The notes under the pieces are model-generated. The model was given only the letters and a program-made list of their open reading frames with translations. It had not been told where the DNA came from and ran no database searches. Shown piece after piece: positions 47,654 through 59,820 of a DNA stretch of 64,000 nt. This stretch comes from Diadema setosum (Eukaryota; Echinodermata; Echinoidea; Diadematoida; Diadematidae), in NCBI GenBank assembly GCA_033980235.1, contig CM067072.1:18107047-18171046 (forward strand). The letters run 5' to 3'. A program made the position numbers and the translations under genes. The stretch's first letter is position 1; every line of letters starts with the position of its first letter.

Positions 47654-49590
47654 ATTTGTATTATATACTTATACATGTATACATAAATGTCAGGTTTACT
47701 TGCCTTGTGTCCAATGCAAACTGGTCAAAATCTGGGAGACACTTACAAATGCTACATATTGCGTGATAATCCATTGACTGACTATTCTAAAGAATACTTC
47801 CTGGCATTCAACCTAATCTTTTACATCTGTTTTCGGAAGCATCGGGTGTTTAACCATGACTATACAGCATGGCAGTTAAATACAGTTAGGTGCATGGAGA
47901 TGGGCAATTTTCCTCCTGTATTTGTTGCTTTGTATGGCGTGTCTCAGCTAATGGCGCAAACGCCTTCGAACACAATGTTGGCACACGTTTGTTATTATGT
48001 ATTATTAGCAGTATAGCCAGCTATTTACCGACAAAGGTGATATTCGTTTCATATCAGCTGCAATGAACGCGTCATAACTAAGATAACTAGCCATAAGCTG
48101 TTACACACAGTCCACGGTTACACGGTGGACCGTCTGAGAAACATTATATTGATCTCACTTGATAATAAAAAAAAAAACACACACACACAGGATAAAAAAA
48201 CAAAATATCCCATTGATTTATATTAATCGTTCTTTCTCTCTCATCGTGCCACCGTGTAAACTGTTCATCTAATCAACAGTTTACGTATCAGTGACCAGTG
48301 TTTGTGTTTTTAACCTATTTAGTGAGTAATTCGTGTTTGGAAAATTTTTTAAACGCATTTGGACCATTGTTAAGGACCATTTCATCAATATTCACGAAAA
48401 GGAATTTCCACCTACTCCACTAAAAGAACATAGATGATTGACTGAGTTGTATACAAAGACCCCCAACAATAGAGATGTGGTATTTGGAACAAAAAAAAAA
48501 TAATCAGTTGATATTATGCAGGCATAATATTTCGGGGGCTTAGTTTTATGCAGACAACCTACATTTGTGAATGAAATTCATGAAACAAACGTGTCTTTAC
48601 TCTCTTTATACTGGTTGTTGAGAATTGTTTTGGGTATTGCAATTGCGAACTTTGCACGTCTGGTAAACATTCAAGTAAATATCAATGAGAAGTATAATTA
48701 ATGGAGTGTGCTGGGAAATATTTTGTAAAACTCTGCAACATGAATACGTACAACAACAACAACAAAAAAGTAAAGCGGAGGCTTGTTCCTACAGCCATAT
48801 CGATCCATTTACCGCTACATAGAACTCTTTTTTTTTTCATTCCTAAATACTTTGATCCAACACTGTACCTAAGCTCCATAGCCATAAATGTTCACTCACT
48901 GTGCATGGATCTAACAAAAATAACGTTATTTTACATGCGTAATGTTTGCTTACGTATCTGCGCTACCTCGTGGAGGAACGTTCCGAGGTTTCATCTACTG
49001 TATACCTTTTTTTTTTTTGCCACATGCGTCTGCTAGATGCACATTCCAGAAGCTTGTAAAAGCTGATAGAGGGGCAGTGTTTGCGCGTCAGTGCTTCAGA
49101 CAACACCCTTAATTCAACATTTATTAGGTTGTCCGACATGCCAATAAGAATTGGCCCCATTTTCCGTTGCCCGAGGACCACTCTTTGACGGCCTCACAAA
49201 GTCAGATAGATGTAAGTTTCAGGCCTCCTGTGACAGACAAAAAAAGTGGAAACGAAAATCTGACAACCGTACAAAATAGATTTGACTGTATTATAGCGTA
49301 GGTTTGATTGCACACCTGTATAAACCACTGATGCCGTGAAGAAGAGAGCGTTTAATCGGAGACAGCAAACTGATGTGTGTTTTTGTGTAACAATATCACT
49401 TGGGCATCAGTGTTAACTGTTTGTGAGATATTCCTCGTCATTGGAGGGTTTTCTTCTCCAAGAATTCGATTTGATTGAGAGAAACAAACTGTAATAGAAT
49501 AGTATTTCACTTAATTTAGACCATTTCGTTTATTCAACTATCGGAGGCATGTTTTAGTAGTTCCATGTCCATTTCTATTCATTTATCACA
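47654..49590. other. Non-coding stretch; one unsupported 109-codon ORF
   Basis: The ORF at 47687-48016 (+) has ordinary residue composition but starts immediately beside the hairpin element, has no splice partner and no recognised motif. A short inverted segment gtccac/gtggac lies near 48111-48131. Confidence 0.4.
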
Positions 49591-49870
49591 AGTTTCCCCT
49601 CACTCTTCTAGTCTCTTGCCCCTCTCTCCCTCTCCGTCTCCCATCCTTCCATTCTTCCTCTATTCCCCTTTCTTCCCCTTTTCACTCTGTCCCACTCTGT
49701 TTTTCCCCTCCCCAACGCCTCACTTTTTTTGTCTCTTTTTTTTACTTTCTCTCTCTAACGCATTACTCTTTCTGTACATCCGTCTCTCTTGCTTCTCTAT
49801 ATATCTTCTTGTCATTCATTTCACATTTTCCTCCTTTTTTTCTCGCTTCATTTTTTTCTTTCGAGTTAAT
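49591..49870. repeat. Polypyrimidine (C+T-rich) tract
   Basis: About 280 bp of nearly pure C/T. It generates the first half of a spurious 219-codon S/P/F/L ORF (49565-50224) that should not be annotated as a protein. Confidence 0.75.
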
Positions 49871-50221
49871 TGTGAAAAAAAGCTTATACATATCTTCATA
49901 TGTGCAAGAAAACCAAACCTCAGTTATTTTCATTATAGTGTTAGCAGAGAATTAACGTTAGTTTTGAAGATAACATACTACGTTAACATCGATATATCAG
50001 ACAAAATCATGAATATAGCCTTTTGTTGCTATTTTTCCAAGATTTCCAGTAATTCGACTATCAATTCTGCTATCAAGATACGTTTATATCTCTTATTCAC
50101 TTCACTCAATCATCACATCAAGGCGTTTGGTTGTATCAAAGCAAGACGTCAGAGTACTGTACCCCCGTTTATTCAATCACTACCCCGGTGTACATTCACT
50201 TCTGTAGAATTTCTGGCGCCT

Positions 50222-53200
50222 TAGTTTAGTCGTAGTATTCTTCAAGTAATGCAAGATAACATCATATCTGAACAATGCATCGTTCTTTTCCCATGCTATT
50301 TTATAGATATTCAGCATTATGCAAAAGCATGTCATGATTACCACAAAAATGGAGATGTGAATTAGGCCGTTTCCCTATCGACGGAGGTTGTCATCAAAAG
50401 GGTGGGGTCAATGAATTTACAGAAATTACCATACTGCTGGGAAACAAAATGGCGACTGAGCACCATGTCGAATCACAATAATTCACAGCTTTAATTGCTC
50501 TAGCTTTAAGAAGTCTCGCTACATTACAAGAAGGGCGACCTCTATCTCCACAAAACTCTCTGACCTTTAGCTGCATAAAGGGTCTGTCTTACAACGCTTT
50601 GTTGTTGATTTCAAATTTAGTTCAGATATATCCGATCAGTATCTCTAATATACTTTTGGCATTACAGATGTTCATTTCTATATTTCATTTTGCTCTTAGG
50701 AGCCTTCCGAATAACAAACTCTTTTTCGGAGTGGCGACATAATTTCTCAGGTTAGTGAATCTTTCTTTTTTTTTTAATTTTCGGAGTAACGAATATCTTA
50801 TCAGGCATAGGGAACTGTGAGTTTTAGAACAACAAATTTGCATCATTTTCAAATAAACGAACCTCCAGAATAACGAACATCACCCATTCTCTTTAATACT
50901 TGTAATATTCATCTTACAGGGGGGAAGTGCACTCACGTTTGTAAAATGAAGTTGTTCCACTTTGATTCAAAGAAGTATAGGTTGTTACCACTGTGTGGTG
51001 TGACACGGCAGAGTGGGAGTAAAAATCAACCTACATACATCAACCAAGAGTGACGCCTCTGATTCAGTAATAATCCGAACTTTTCAGTTTCTGGTCAGTC
51101 TCTGTAGTACAAGCAATAGTGTCAAGCAATTGAAGATCAAGTATTTCCTGCCAATAGGAGTGGATATGACATTAATCATGGCATCTTTTTCAATCCTTTT
51201 ACAGTAGGAAAGGATATGCACTTATAGGTATCAAGAGATATTGCTGAATACAAAACTATACACATTCCTGCATTCTCCCCCTCCCAAGAATAACATTTCA
51301 CCTTGGCACACTGGTACTGGATACCACATTGACTGCAGGCAGTATTTATTTGCATTTGTTTTCTGAGTGTGTACGCGCGCGCGTGCTTTTGTCTTCTCAT
51401 GGACAACAATGTCTTATCCTGCGGTACATTGCTAGCAATACTTTAATGGATGTTGTTGCTTAATTTTTTTTTGACAAAACTGTACTCTTTCCACGAAACA
51501 CTGACTTTCTCATTTCTTTTCTATTCTAACGTGCCTACAAAGGGCTAAGTAAATTGGCCCTAAATGGCCTCACAATATGCCCTATTTGGTGAAGATCTGG
51601 AGCCAGTAACCATTTCTCTGACCATGAATAGTATCTGAAATATACGTTTTCTGTATCTGGGTACGTAGTTGTTATCCGTTGCAGCCACTGTCATTCAAAT
51701 TAATTTTACTGTGCTTTTTTGAAAATTTTTAACCGTTCACCTACACAAGAATGGCAACAATCAATGTTCATTCATTCACTTTAGTACAACAACTACAACA
51801 AGGAAAGGAAATCTCATTGGCGGCGTTTCTTTCTTTTGGATAATAATTAGTCTTAATGGCTCCCAGTAGCTCGCTGTAATAAGGAGTCAAGATCCAAGTT
51901 CGATCAAAAATTCCTCAAAATGGTGTGTTACTGTCACCTTTAAAAGTTCTTTTGTGGCCAGTTGAAACACTTCAGTAGTGAAATCGGCTGAAATTCCTCT
52001 CCAAGATGTTGTAAAGTCTTTGGAGTATCCTATATCTAGTTGTACATTCAGATACATAACGTAACTTTAAAGCCGATGGATATTTCGGGGAGGAAACGGA
52101 GAACATTGGCAGTTTGAAAGTGCTGGGAAGCTTTTCTGGTGCCCCTGGGCATATGAGCATGTAGTCAGTTTGCAACCTATTTTTTTTTTTTTTTTTTTGT
52201 TCTCTGTTAACATTATGAGATGGATATTTTAAAGACAATACCCAAGTACATCAGGGTCGAAACAAACAGTTTTCTCGGGTTATGAATTATTTTTGTTAAT
52301 TTTCTTTAGATGGTCTATCCTACACATACATCCCCTTATATAAATGGACGAAGAAGGCAAAACTAAACAAACAAACAAACAAACGATAAAAAAAGGGAAT
52401 GCCATTCCAGGGCAATAGACAGCGGTCAAATATCTGAAATAGCTGAATATATATGAGATTGCACGAATTCATATTTCATGCCCCTTGTTGGTAATAGAAA
52501 AGAGAAGGAATTTTATTCCAATCCACAGACCTAGAGTGAAAAAAGATCATTCGGAGCACAGTTAACCTTCGAGAGTTTTAGATCCAAGGTAAAATCCTTA
52601 GATTTATTATCACATAAATAGGAATTACTGGAGTGTTTTGGAGGGGAAAAAGAGACTGATTTAGACTGTAGGCTGAGCACCTGAGTATAGCAGTTGTCAC
52701 TTTTCTGCAATGGATGATGTAATTTCGCTTTAAAGTCATTCTGTCCACTTCCAAAAACAAGACAAAGCAGAGTCTTTGTAAACGTGTAAAAGGGGGTCAT
52801 TTATTTTCATCGACATTAATAGCATGACTGTAAAAATATACCTTTCTTTTCTAGATTAAAAAAAAACAACTTACTTTTAAACTGAGAGATTTGTAAGGGT
52901 ATTACCTATCTAGGATAACAGCGTTACATGGGCACGACTTAATGTGGAACTAGGGCAAAACACTGTAGAATAATGCGATCACATTTCCTGTGTAGTTCAT
53001 CCACTTTGAACAATGCTTGAAATAGCACTATTTGACATGCTGTCCGGCTAGATTTGTGGGCACATAGGGGATTACTGAAGTCTAAATCGATGAACTCGAT
53101 GCTCGAAGTGCTTCTCTAGATATCAAACGACTGATTTCCCTTTCTCTCGCCTTTCCATTTATCTGACTGTCTATATATCTGTCTATCTATCACCTATCTG

Positions 53201-53947
53201 TTAACTTCGATTCATTTAAGTTCATTCTTACAACATTTTTCTGAAGAAAAAAAACCCCAAGAGATTCTATTGAAGTAAGATTTTGTGAGGAAAAATCGAG
53301 TTCTACTAACAAATTCAATAAATTATTTAGATACAACATACACGAAACTTTTGCATTTTCTCTTCTTTGACATGTTCCATGCTGCAGGGGCCGCCACAAT
53401 AAACATACGTAATGATGCTTGATGAGATGTGAGCCCTTTCCTCATGACAAAGCGATTAGAAGCTATTCCAAAGATTTATCCACAAAAACGGCGGGGGAGG
53501 TGCAAATGCAGGGAGGTGGGTGAGAGGAATGGAATAATGGCCTGGTTTTACCTTAGTTAAGATATTTCTAAAGGGACCATAAAAAAAAACTAATCAAAAC
53601 TGATTTATAAAATTATTAGTTTTTGTTGTTGTCAGTACTACAGTATCTTTCAATTATACTATCTAAACGCAACAATTCACAAGTAAACACCCAATATCAT
53701 CTATCGTTAACTTTAACTTTTCTGCAAAAGATTCAAGAAGGATGTTAGCTTTAGATTATTAAGAAGAGCATTCCTTGCATTAGATCTTTAATGTCTTAGG
53801 GATTTGTGAGCCAGCAGAGTTCTTGAGTTATTTAAATGAATGTCACAGCAGATAGGTGTGGGATGTGGGATTTTTTTTTCTTGGTTGTATGACACATAAT
53901 TGTTAAAAGCTTGAGGTAACAATTTTTTTCCCGAAAACTTACTAGGG
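50222..53947. other. Non-coding stretch, no gene seen
   Basis: Contains the dispersed repeat at 50838-50888 (listed), a poly-T run at 52180-52199 and an (AAAC)n run at about 52364-52385. No supported ORF. Confidence 0.5.
50838..50888 (-). repeat. Dispersed repeat, copy 1 (TTCGTTATTCC family)
   Basis: Its complement (gggtgatgttcgttattctg, then gaggttcgtttatttgaaaa) matches 58113-58165 in the same order. Shorter related phrases (ccgaataac, cggagtaacgaat) at about 50704-50790 suggest internal repetition. Confidence 0.55.
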
Positions 53948-54556
53948 AATTCCGGTCCAGATAATAGTGAGTCTGAAGAGAAAGATTAAATCAACAGCGA
54001 AAATTTGGTGAAAATCGGTTAAAAATAAGAAAATAAGGAAGTTAATTTCAACGATTCGCTAATTTTTGCGAAACAGCTCTCGAACAGCGAAACAGCTCTC
54101 GAACAGCTGATATGGAAATGTAAATGAGTGATCTGGTGATGTCATAACCTCATAATTTTCTATTGATCATCTACAAAAGAAAAATGCCAAAAAGTCTGCT
54201 ATGAAGGTGAAATATATTACATTATTCCTGGTCTAGTAACTTCAAAATAATAATCAGTCAGATATACATCAGGATTTGAGACTGGGGAATAATTGCGCTT
54301 GAATAAGAAACGGGAATTTTCCAATTTTTGTAGAAACTGTACGGCATGAAATCAAAGGGTAAACGTCATCAATTCACTATTTGCCAATTCATATCGACTT
54401 TACAAGAACTGTGAAGTGAAAATAAGTGAAATTTGAATATTTCAATTTTATAACTTCCTTTAGGTATTTTGATCACGTTTTCATTATTTTGCTCGGAACA
54501 TTTTACTTTTTTGGGTTTTTTTTTTTAGTTCAGACTACCTTTTTACTGGTCCAGAT
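53948..54556. mobile_element. Imperfect 0.6-kb inverted-repeat element
   Basis: The left part (ccggtccagataatagtgag, then gtctgaa, aaggaagttaatttca, tgatgtcataacctcataat) reappears inverted from the right end (ctggaccag, gtctgaac, aaggaagttataaaa, tgatgacgttt). The symmetry centre is near 54255. A 19-bp direct duplication (gcgaaacagctctcgaaca) occurs at 54069-54106. Arms are much diverged; no TA or other target duplication was fixed. Confidence 0.45.
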
Positions 54557-55667
54557 TTATTCTTTAAACAGAAATGTTGCCCTTTGAAAAGCATTTGTGT
54601 CACCTAGTTTAAATCTGTGAGATAAAGAATCAGTATGTGCAATAAAAGTGGAATCTTTACAAATTCTTACAGCCATCGTTTATAACATAAAGATATTTTT
54701 CAATGTGGATATACTACAATTTTCCCGTATGAAATTGCAGTTTGTTAGGTAACATGGTAGAGTGTTACAAAGTATTAAAAAGGCATTTCTAAGGCCAGAG
54801 ATGTATGCCCTATACAGTATTCCTATTCATTTGGCTAATTGTGAATATAAATTGGCTATGATTCTGGCTTAAATAATTATCAAATGTTACTCCTGAAATG
54901 TTATACATTTTTTGTAATAGTAAATCATCAATCTTTATATCAAGATCGATTTACGGCATGTACGGATTAACGTTGGATCGTGTAGTTTGAAAAAAAAAAC
55001 ATGATTTTTTAAACCAATATTCCTATTTAGATACATTTATGTAAATTTGAAAAGACAGAGACAAATACTTATCTAGATACATACATAATACTAATACTGA
55101 TGCTTATACGTGACCCCCAATAACTCACTCATATTCAAAACGTCAAAGCGTAGATGCTTATCCCCACTGTTTACTACTGGCTATCTAGTGTATGCTCATT
55201 TCATTCATTCGACAAACAACAATAATTTGGCTATGTCTATGAGGTAACAAGTGTAGCTTCTTTTTTCAAAGGAAAGATAACGCCTCTGTTTGTGGTGTGC
55301 CAGATGTTTTAAGTACGTGACCTGCTCTACTCTGTTTTGGTCATTTTTACGTGGTTGCATGTTATGGTATTTTTAATTATGGTCATGAGACACTTCTGCA
55401 CATTGATCTTTGTAGGCTGACCATTCAAAATTTGGTCCATAGGAAAAAATGGACGATGTACCCTTGTTGCTTCCAATATAAAAAAGTTAAATCCATTATG
55501 AAATTGAAACAAGTGGATTATCTATCCACACTTCAATTTCGTCAAAAGATAATCAGTACAAATATCATGATGTCTTTTCATTAATCTGTGTTCTAATAAA
55601 AATGTAAAATTCCGTAAAGATACACTCTAGATTTCTATGTTATTGTATATTATATTCATACATAAGG
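54557..55667. other. Non-coding stretch, no gene seen
   Basis: AT-rich; only short ORFs, with sense and antisense ORFs overlapping at 55327-55584. Confidence 0.5.
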
Positions 55668-55693
55668 TATATATATATACATATATATATATG

Positions 55694-55746
<53 letters not shown>
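55668..55746. repeat. (TA)n microsatellite
   Basis: TA units with a few CA/TG/AA interruptions near both ends. Confidence 0.95.
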
Positions 55747-55747
<1 letters not shown>

Positions 55748-55949
55748 TCTACATATATACTTTTATACACATCAAGTAGAGACAACTGCATAATATCCCC
55801 ACAACAGAATATTATCATGTCGGTAGGGACAACCGATATTACAAGAGACAGAAAGAAAATAAAAATGTTATCTTAGTGTTCAAAAGAGAACAAATGCTTT
55901 TAAAGATTCATATACTCACAAAAACACACATCTGAGACTTGGGTGTGTA

Positions 55950-55950
<1 letters not shown>

Positions 55951-55983
<33 letters not shown>
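55951..55983. repeat. (CT)n(CA)n microsatellite
   Basis: About 11 CT units followed by CA units. Confidence 0.9.
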
Positions 55984-56703
55984 AACTATATAATATAAAA
56001 ACATATACGTATGTATAATTCACATATACATTATATTATGTAAACCCCTCAAAGAAGCCTTGCAATTCCAACTTAATGTATCATATTACTTTTAAAATTA
56101 CATCATTTCATTCATTTAATTTTCTGCACAATGACAACTTACTCGTTTACAATATGCATTCCTGGAATGCACAGTACGACTATTTATAAGGAAAGGTCAA
56201 ATGTGAAATGTTGCAAAATCGAACAAACGTCTAATGTCTAACAGTGTAATCCCCACTTGTTTTGTCTTATCAGAGAAGGCTTGTGCTTGGAAATAGTGCA
56301 TTCTGAGATTATCTTTAGATTCCAGGCTTTATCCATGAATTAAAAACTGCATTAGTATCTACAGATTATAATAAAACATGAAGGTTGACCCAACAATCAT
56401 TTAATGTTTAGTAACTGAAAATTTTTTAAAACGCTCACATTTTTCACTGTCAAGTGGGTTTCCAGTGGCTTATTTCATCAAATCAGTACATTAGCAGAAT
56501 TGTGACTTCACTGTCCCCATTCACCCGTGTTGCCATTTCCAGGAACACTCAATCCTAGTAACTGAGGTGTCATTAAAAAGATGATTAATCAGGTTCTGTT
56601 ATTAGATGTCATATCTAATGAAGATAATGCCGGTATAAGAGAAATGTATCAAACTTTGATTGCAGGATTAACTTTGAAGTTATATGTATATGTATGTACA
56701 ATA
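55984..56703. other. Non-coding stretch, no gene seen
   Basis: AT-rich, no repeat family or exon recognised. Confidence 0.5.
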
Positions 56704-56718
56704 ATGTATGTATGTATG

Positions 56719-56769
<51 letters not shown>

Positions 56770-56804
56770 AGAGAGGGAGAGAGAGATAAAGAACGGGGGG
56801 GGGG
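56704..56804. repeat. (GTAT)n(TA)n(GA)n compound tract with G run
   Basis: GTAT units, about 21 TA units, short GA-rich stretch and a G run of about nine at 56796-56804. Confidence 0.9.
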
Positions 56805-57531
56805 TATAGTGGCTCAGTTGTATCCTGCTACGGATAGTTTATCTCCCTTTGCTGACCATTGGTTGAACTCCTTGCAAACCTATGACAAACATCCTCCTCC
56901 TTCCCCTCTTGGCTGTCCTCCAGGGGATCCTTCTGCCTACATTCACTGGGGAACCCCTTACCTCGCATCAAGTGTTATCTCTCCATTTATCATCAGCACC
57001 ATGTCCCCAACCAACCCAAATGCACCCCCCCCCCGTCTCTCTCTCTACGTTCGAATTTTGTCTGCCTGTTCTACGCCGTCTCTCACACTGATGAGATGAT
57101 TGGCGAGAATTTAAGCCACTCACACAACAAAATGCGATGTGTATGATGCGTGCATTCAGCGAATGTGTGTGCACGTGTATCTTTACGTCTGCAGGGCAAG
57201 CGTCTTTTAATACCGTGAAGATGTAAAAAAAAAAAACGGAAAGAAGAAGACGCAAGGTAGCCACATTGTTATTGCATTCTATTCTGAGGGGAGGCGTCAT
57301 AATCGTTTTGCATAAGATTCAAGAAATGTCATGCACCATCTCTCCCAGCAGAGGTATTCAACACCGTACCGTGAAAGATGACAAAACATGCAGGCAATGA
57401 CCCTTATTTCTCATGCACATTGGAAACTTGTAAGCCCACAGAAATGTCTCATACGGCAATAATTTCACTGTAATAGTACGGCATGGTATGTACCATCCCG
57501 TGCAATCCCCCCTATTTTGCTTTATTTTCAG
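56805..57531. other. Non-coding stretch, C-rich in part
   Basis: Pyrimidine-rich at 56880-57080, including a C run near 57027. The overlapping ORFs in two frames are products of that composition. Confidence 0.45.
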
Positions 57532-57659
57532 ATTCAGAACGGACCTGCTTTTCCGAAGATGATATCGTTCAGTTTTCCAGATTTGTTAAGTATTGCAAGG
57601 AACTTGAATATCGGAAACTAATCCACACATTTTCCTATTTTCTTTCGTACAGTTTGTAA
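57532..57659 (+). CDS. Candidate terminal exon, possible diverged paralogue of the eight-cysteine exon
   Basis: A strong acceptor (cctattttgctttattttcag) is followed, in phase 1, by 41 open codons and TAA at 57657-57659, as in the last exon of the gene at 8085-20080. Both begin with a split Asp codon. Aligning from its first cysteine to the first cysteine of that domain, without gaps, 7 of 17 residues are identical: C1, F2, E4, I7, F10, K15 and C17. The two cysteines missing here (positions 6 and 13) are the inner pair of the first half-domain. The second half-domain is absent. No signal-peptide exon was found upstream, and phase 0 is also open, so this could be a pseudo-exon, a true short paralogue or coincidence. 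Confidence 0.3.
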
Positions 57660-57779
57660 GGTATGGGACGGGAAGGAAATTCAAGTCCCCCCCCCCCCCC
57701 AAGAATTCAAAAAAATACCCCGCAAAATGTAGAGGTGACAGTAATATAAATTAAAGTCTTTTTTCTCCAGGGTTGCCTC

Positions 57780-57960
57780 CTCATTGTCGCTCCCTGCTCT
57801 ACCAGAGGGTCCTGCCATTATTATTCTCCTTATAGGGCTGTCAGATACGCATTACTACACCTGGGTTGAGGGAGACATGGTGGGAAAAAAATTCGGTGCA
57901 AGGACGTAGGGATTCGAACCCGAGTTCTATACGATAGGCGATGTTGATGATTAAAACAGA
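57780..57960 (-). mobile_element. Possible tRNA-derived SINE remnant
   Basis: On the minus strand, GGGTTCGAATCCC (complement of 57912-57924) is a perfect tRNA T-loop/box B motif. It is followed by body sequence that includes 'cccaccatgtctccctcaac'. No acceptable acceptor stem or box A was found, so it is not a tRNA gene. Confidence 0.3.
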
Positions 57961-57969
57961 CCCCAAACA

Positions 57970-58015
57970 GCACAACAACAACAACAACAAGGCAACAACA
58001 ACACCAACAACAATG
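57970..58015. repeat. (ACA)n/(CAA)n microsatellite
   Basis: About 14 ACA-type triplets with one GGC and one ACC interruption. Confidence 0.85.
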
Positions 58016-58112
58016 AATTCAGTCCAAACAAAGGTATATCATAACTAGTAAATGGTGACATTTATTTTTTGTTTTTTTTTCTTTTTTTGCCCTGAAGTGA
58101 GAGCTATCTGTA

Positions 58113-58165
58113 CGGGTGATGTTCGTTATTCCGAAGGTTCGTTGATCCAAAATGAAGTTCCGTTA
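58113..58165 (+). repeat. Dispersed repeat, copy 2 (TTCGTTATTCC family)
   Basis: GGGTGATGTTCGTTATTC then GGTTCGTT and AAAATGA, matching the complement of 50838-50888. Confidence 0.55.
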
Positions 58166-58175
58166 TACTGAACTA

Positions 58176-58879
58176 GACATTCATGTCTGGTTTACATAGT
58201 TTACACCAACTAATTTGTGAAACAGGGTGCAAGGCTAGTCCCTGTTCGAGCAGCTACAATAACCTTTGTACCCTGCTTTGAATATGATGAGCTCTAGTGC
58301 TTCACTTGGCGTGAGAAGAACAATACACCTGTCTGAAGGACGCCCTCCATTATTTTCCATTAGTGGAATTCATTTTGAATGATTTACCACGTAGTGTGGA
58401 ATACTTGGCTCTTCGGATACGAGGTTCACTGCTGCAGGAGTTTGATAAAGCATCCCTTCCTCCAAGTTATTTTATCGAAATATTTTCCATCTCTTTTGAT
58501 GGGTCAAGGTTGAGGGACAAGTTGAATTGTAAATATGGTATACAGCAGGCTCCACTACCGCAAGTCATCAGCTTCTCAAAATATTTGTCGTATACTTTCA
58601 GAAGGTACAACAGCTTGAAAAACTTTGTCATTCTTTGAAGAAGTACACTTAACTAGAAGAATCCTGAGTAGGGAACCTTCCCTCAACTGTGGGAGAACCT
58701 TGGTAATGGCAGTGGATTACGCTTTATTATCAGCAGGTACTGGGTGCAAATACGATTGGGTGCGTTAATCCTTTGACAAGATATTTTGCCCATAATGCCC
58801 CTGTTGAGCAAGGTGTATAAATGAATACATGGTAATGCTAGGGTGATAACGACAACAGGGCCCCTCGGAAGAATGGACC
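58176..58879. other. Non-coding stretch, no gene seen
   Basis: The ORF at 58363-58638 (91 codons, +) has mixed composition but no splice partner or recognised domain. Confidence 0.4.
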
Positions 58880-59420
58880 CTTGGTAGGGCCCTATGTACA
58901 TAGACACATCAGGTTAGGCTGCGGGAGGCGGGTTAAAGTCATCCTGACATTATGTCGGCTTATTGGGCTCCGGGTATTGGGTATCTGGAAGATCAGCTGG
59001 AAGTGCCTATCATGTCGGGATGTTGAGCAGCTGGAGTTTCATCATAAGTCCAACCGATGGGACTGTCAGGCACCCGCAAGATCTTCCATCATCATGTTAG
59101 GCAGAGGGCAGCCAAAGGGTCATCTCGCAGCATACATAGTATCAGGTTTTATGAAGGTCAGGATTCATCGTGCAACAGGACTGCTGGGCAGCTACAAGAT
59201 CTTTCAACATCATTATCGGGCTGTTGGAAGCTGGATTATCGTCCTGCAACAGATTGTTCTATTGAACAACTGAAGGATCTTCCAGGATAGCCTATCATGT
59301 CGAATCATGGTGCAATGAGCTTGTTGTCCTTCCAGAGATCAGATGGATGGCAGCTGGAGGATGGTCCTGCAAGCGATAAAGTAGTGGGTCAGGTGAAAAA
59401 TCGTCCAGCATCAGGCTTTA
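58880..59420. repeat. Degenerate G+C-richer repeat block
   Basis: Phrases recur at irregular 60-110 bp spacing: TATCATGTCG (58950s, 59009, 59293), GGCAGCTGG/GCAGCTGGA (about 59028, 59350), GATCTTCC/GATCTTTC (59080, 59200, 59275), CATCATTATCGGGCTGTTGG and TCCTGCAACAG. G+C is visibly higher than in the flanks. Two overlapping ORFs (130 and 77 codons) run through it, as often happens with a repeat lacking stops. It looks like an old minisatellite or a decayed repetitive coding sequence. Confidence 0.5.
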
Positions 59421-59820
59421 TGTTTGAGAATTTCACAGAGTTCATCATGGTATCTTTAACTGCATGCCATGCCTTGTATACAGAGATATATTGGGTTCCA
59501 TTGACAGCTCGAAGTGAACGGTGAACGACTGACATCTCATGTCCTCCAGATGTCTCTGCTACTTTAGGAACTGAACTTCAGCTGCTTTGGAAAATGGGAA
59601 ATCTTAACAAAAATTCGTATTCCCCCGTTCACTTGATAACCATGTCCCCCAGGATCCTTCTGGCTTTTGTCCATTCAGCCTTTACAGGATTTTAACAAGA
59701 GTTTCTACATATTTGTCACACAACTTCAATATCTTCTGAGCCTTCACTATGTTTGCGGAGGTACTGAGGTGCTTATAATATATATGCCTCCCCCTCTCTC
59801 TCTCGATATATATATATATA
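59421..59820. other. Non-coding stretch ending in CT and TA repeats
   Basis: Ends with (CT)n and (TA)n at about 59790-59820, the TA serving as the left target site of the next element. Confidence 0.5.

Noticed and set aside
49565..50224. 219-codon ORF rich in S, P, F and L
   Set aside because: The first half is a polypyrimidine tract, which lacks stops by composition. No domain, splice sites or codon bias support it.
57890..57960. tRNA gene suggested by GGGTTCGAATCCC
   Set aside because: No pairing acceptor stem, D arm or box A was found; more likely a SINE remnant.
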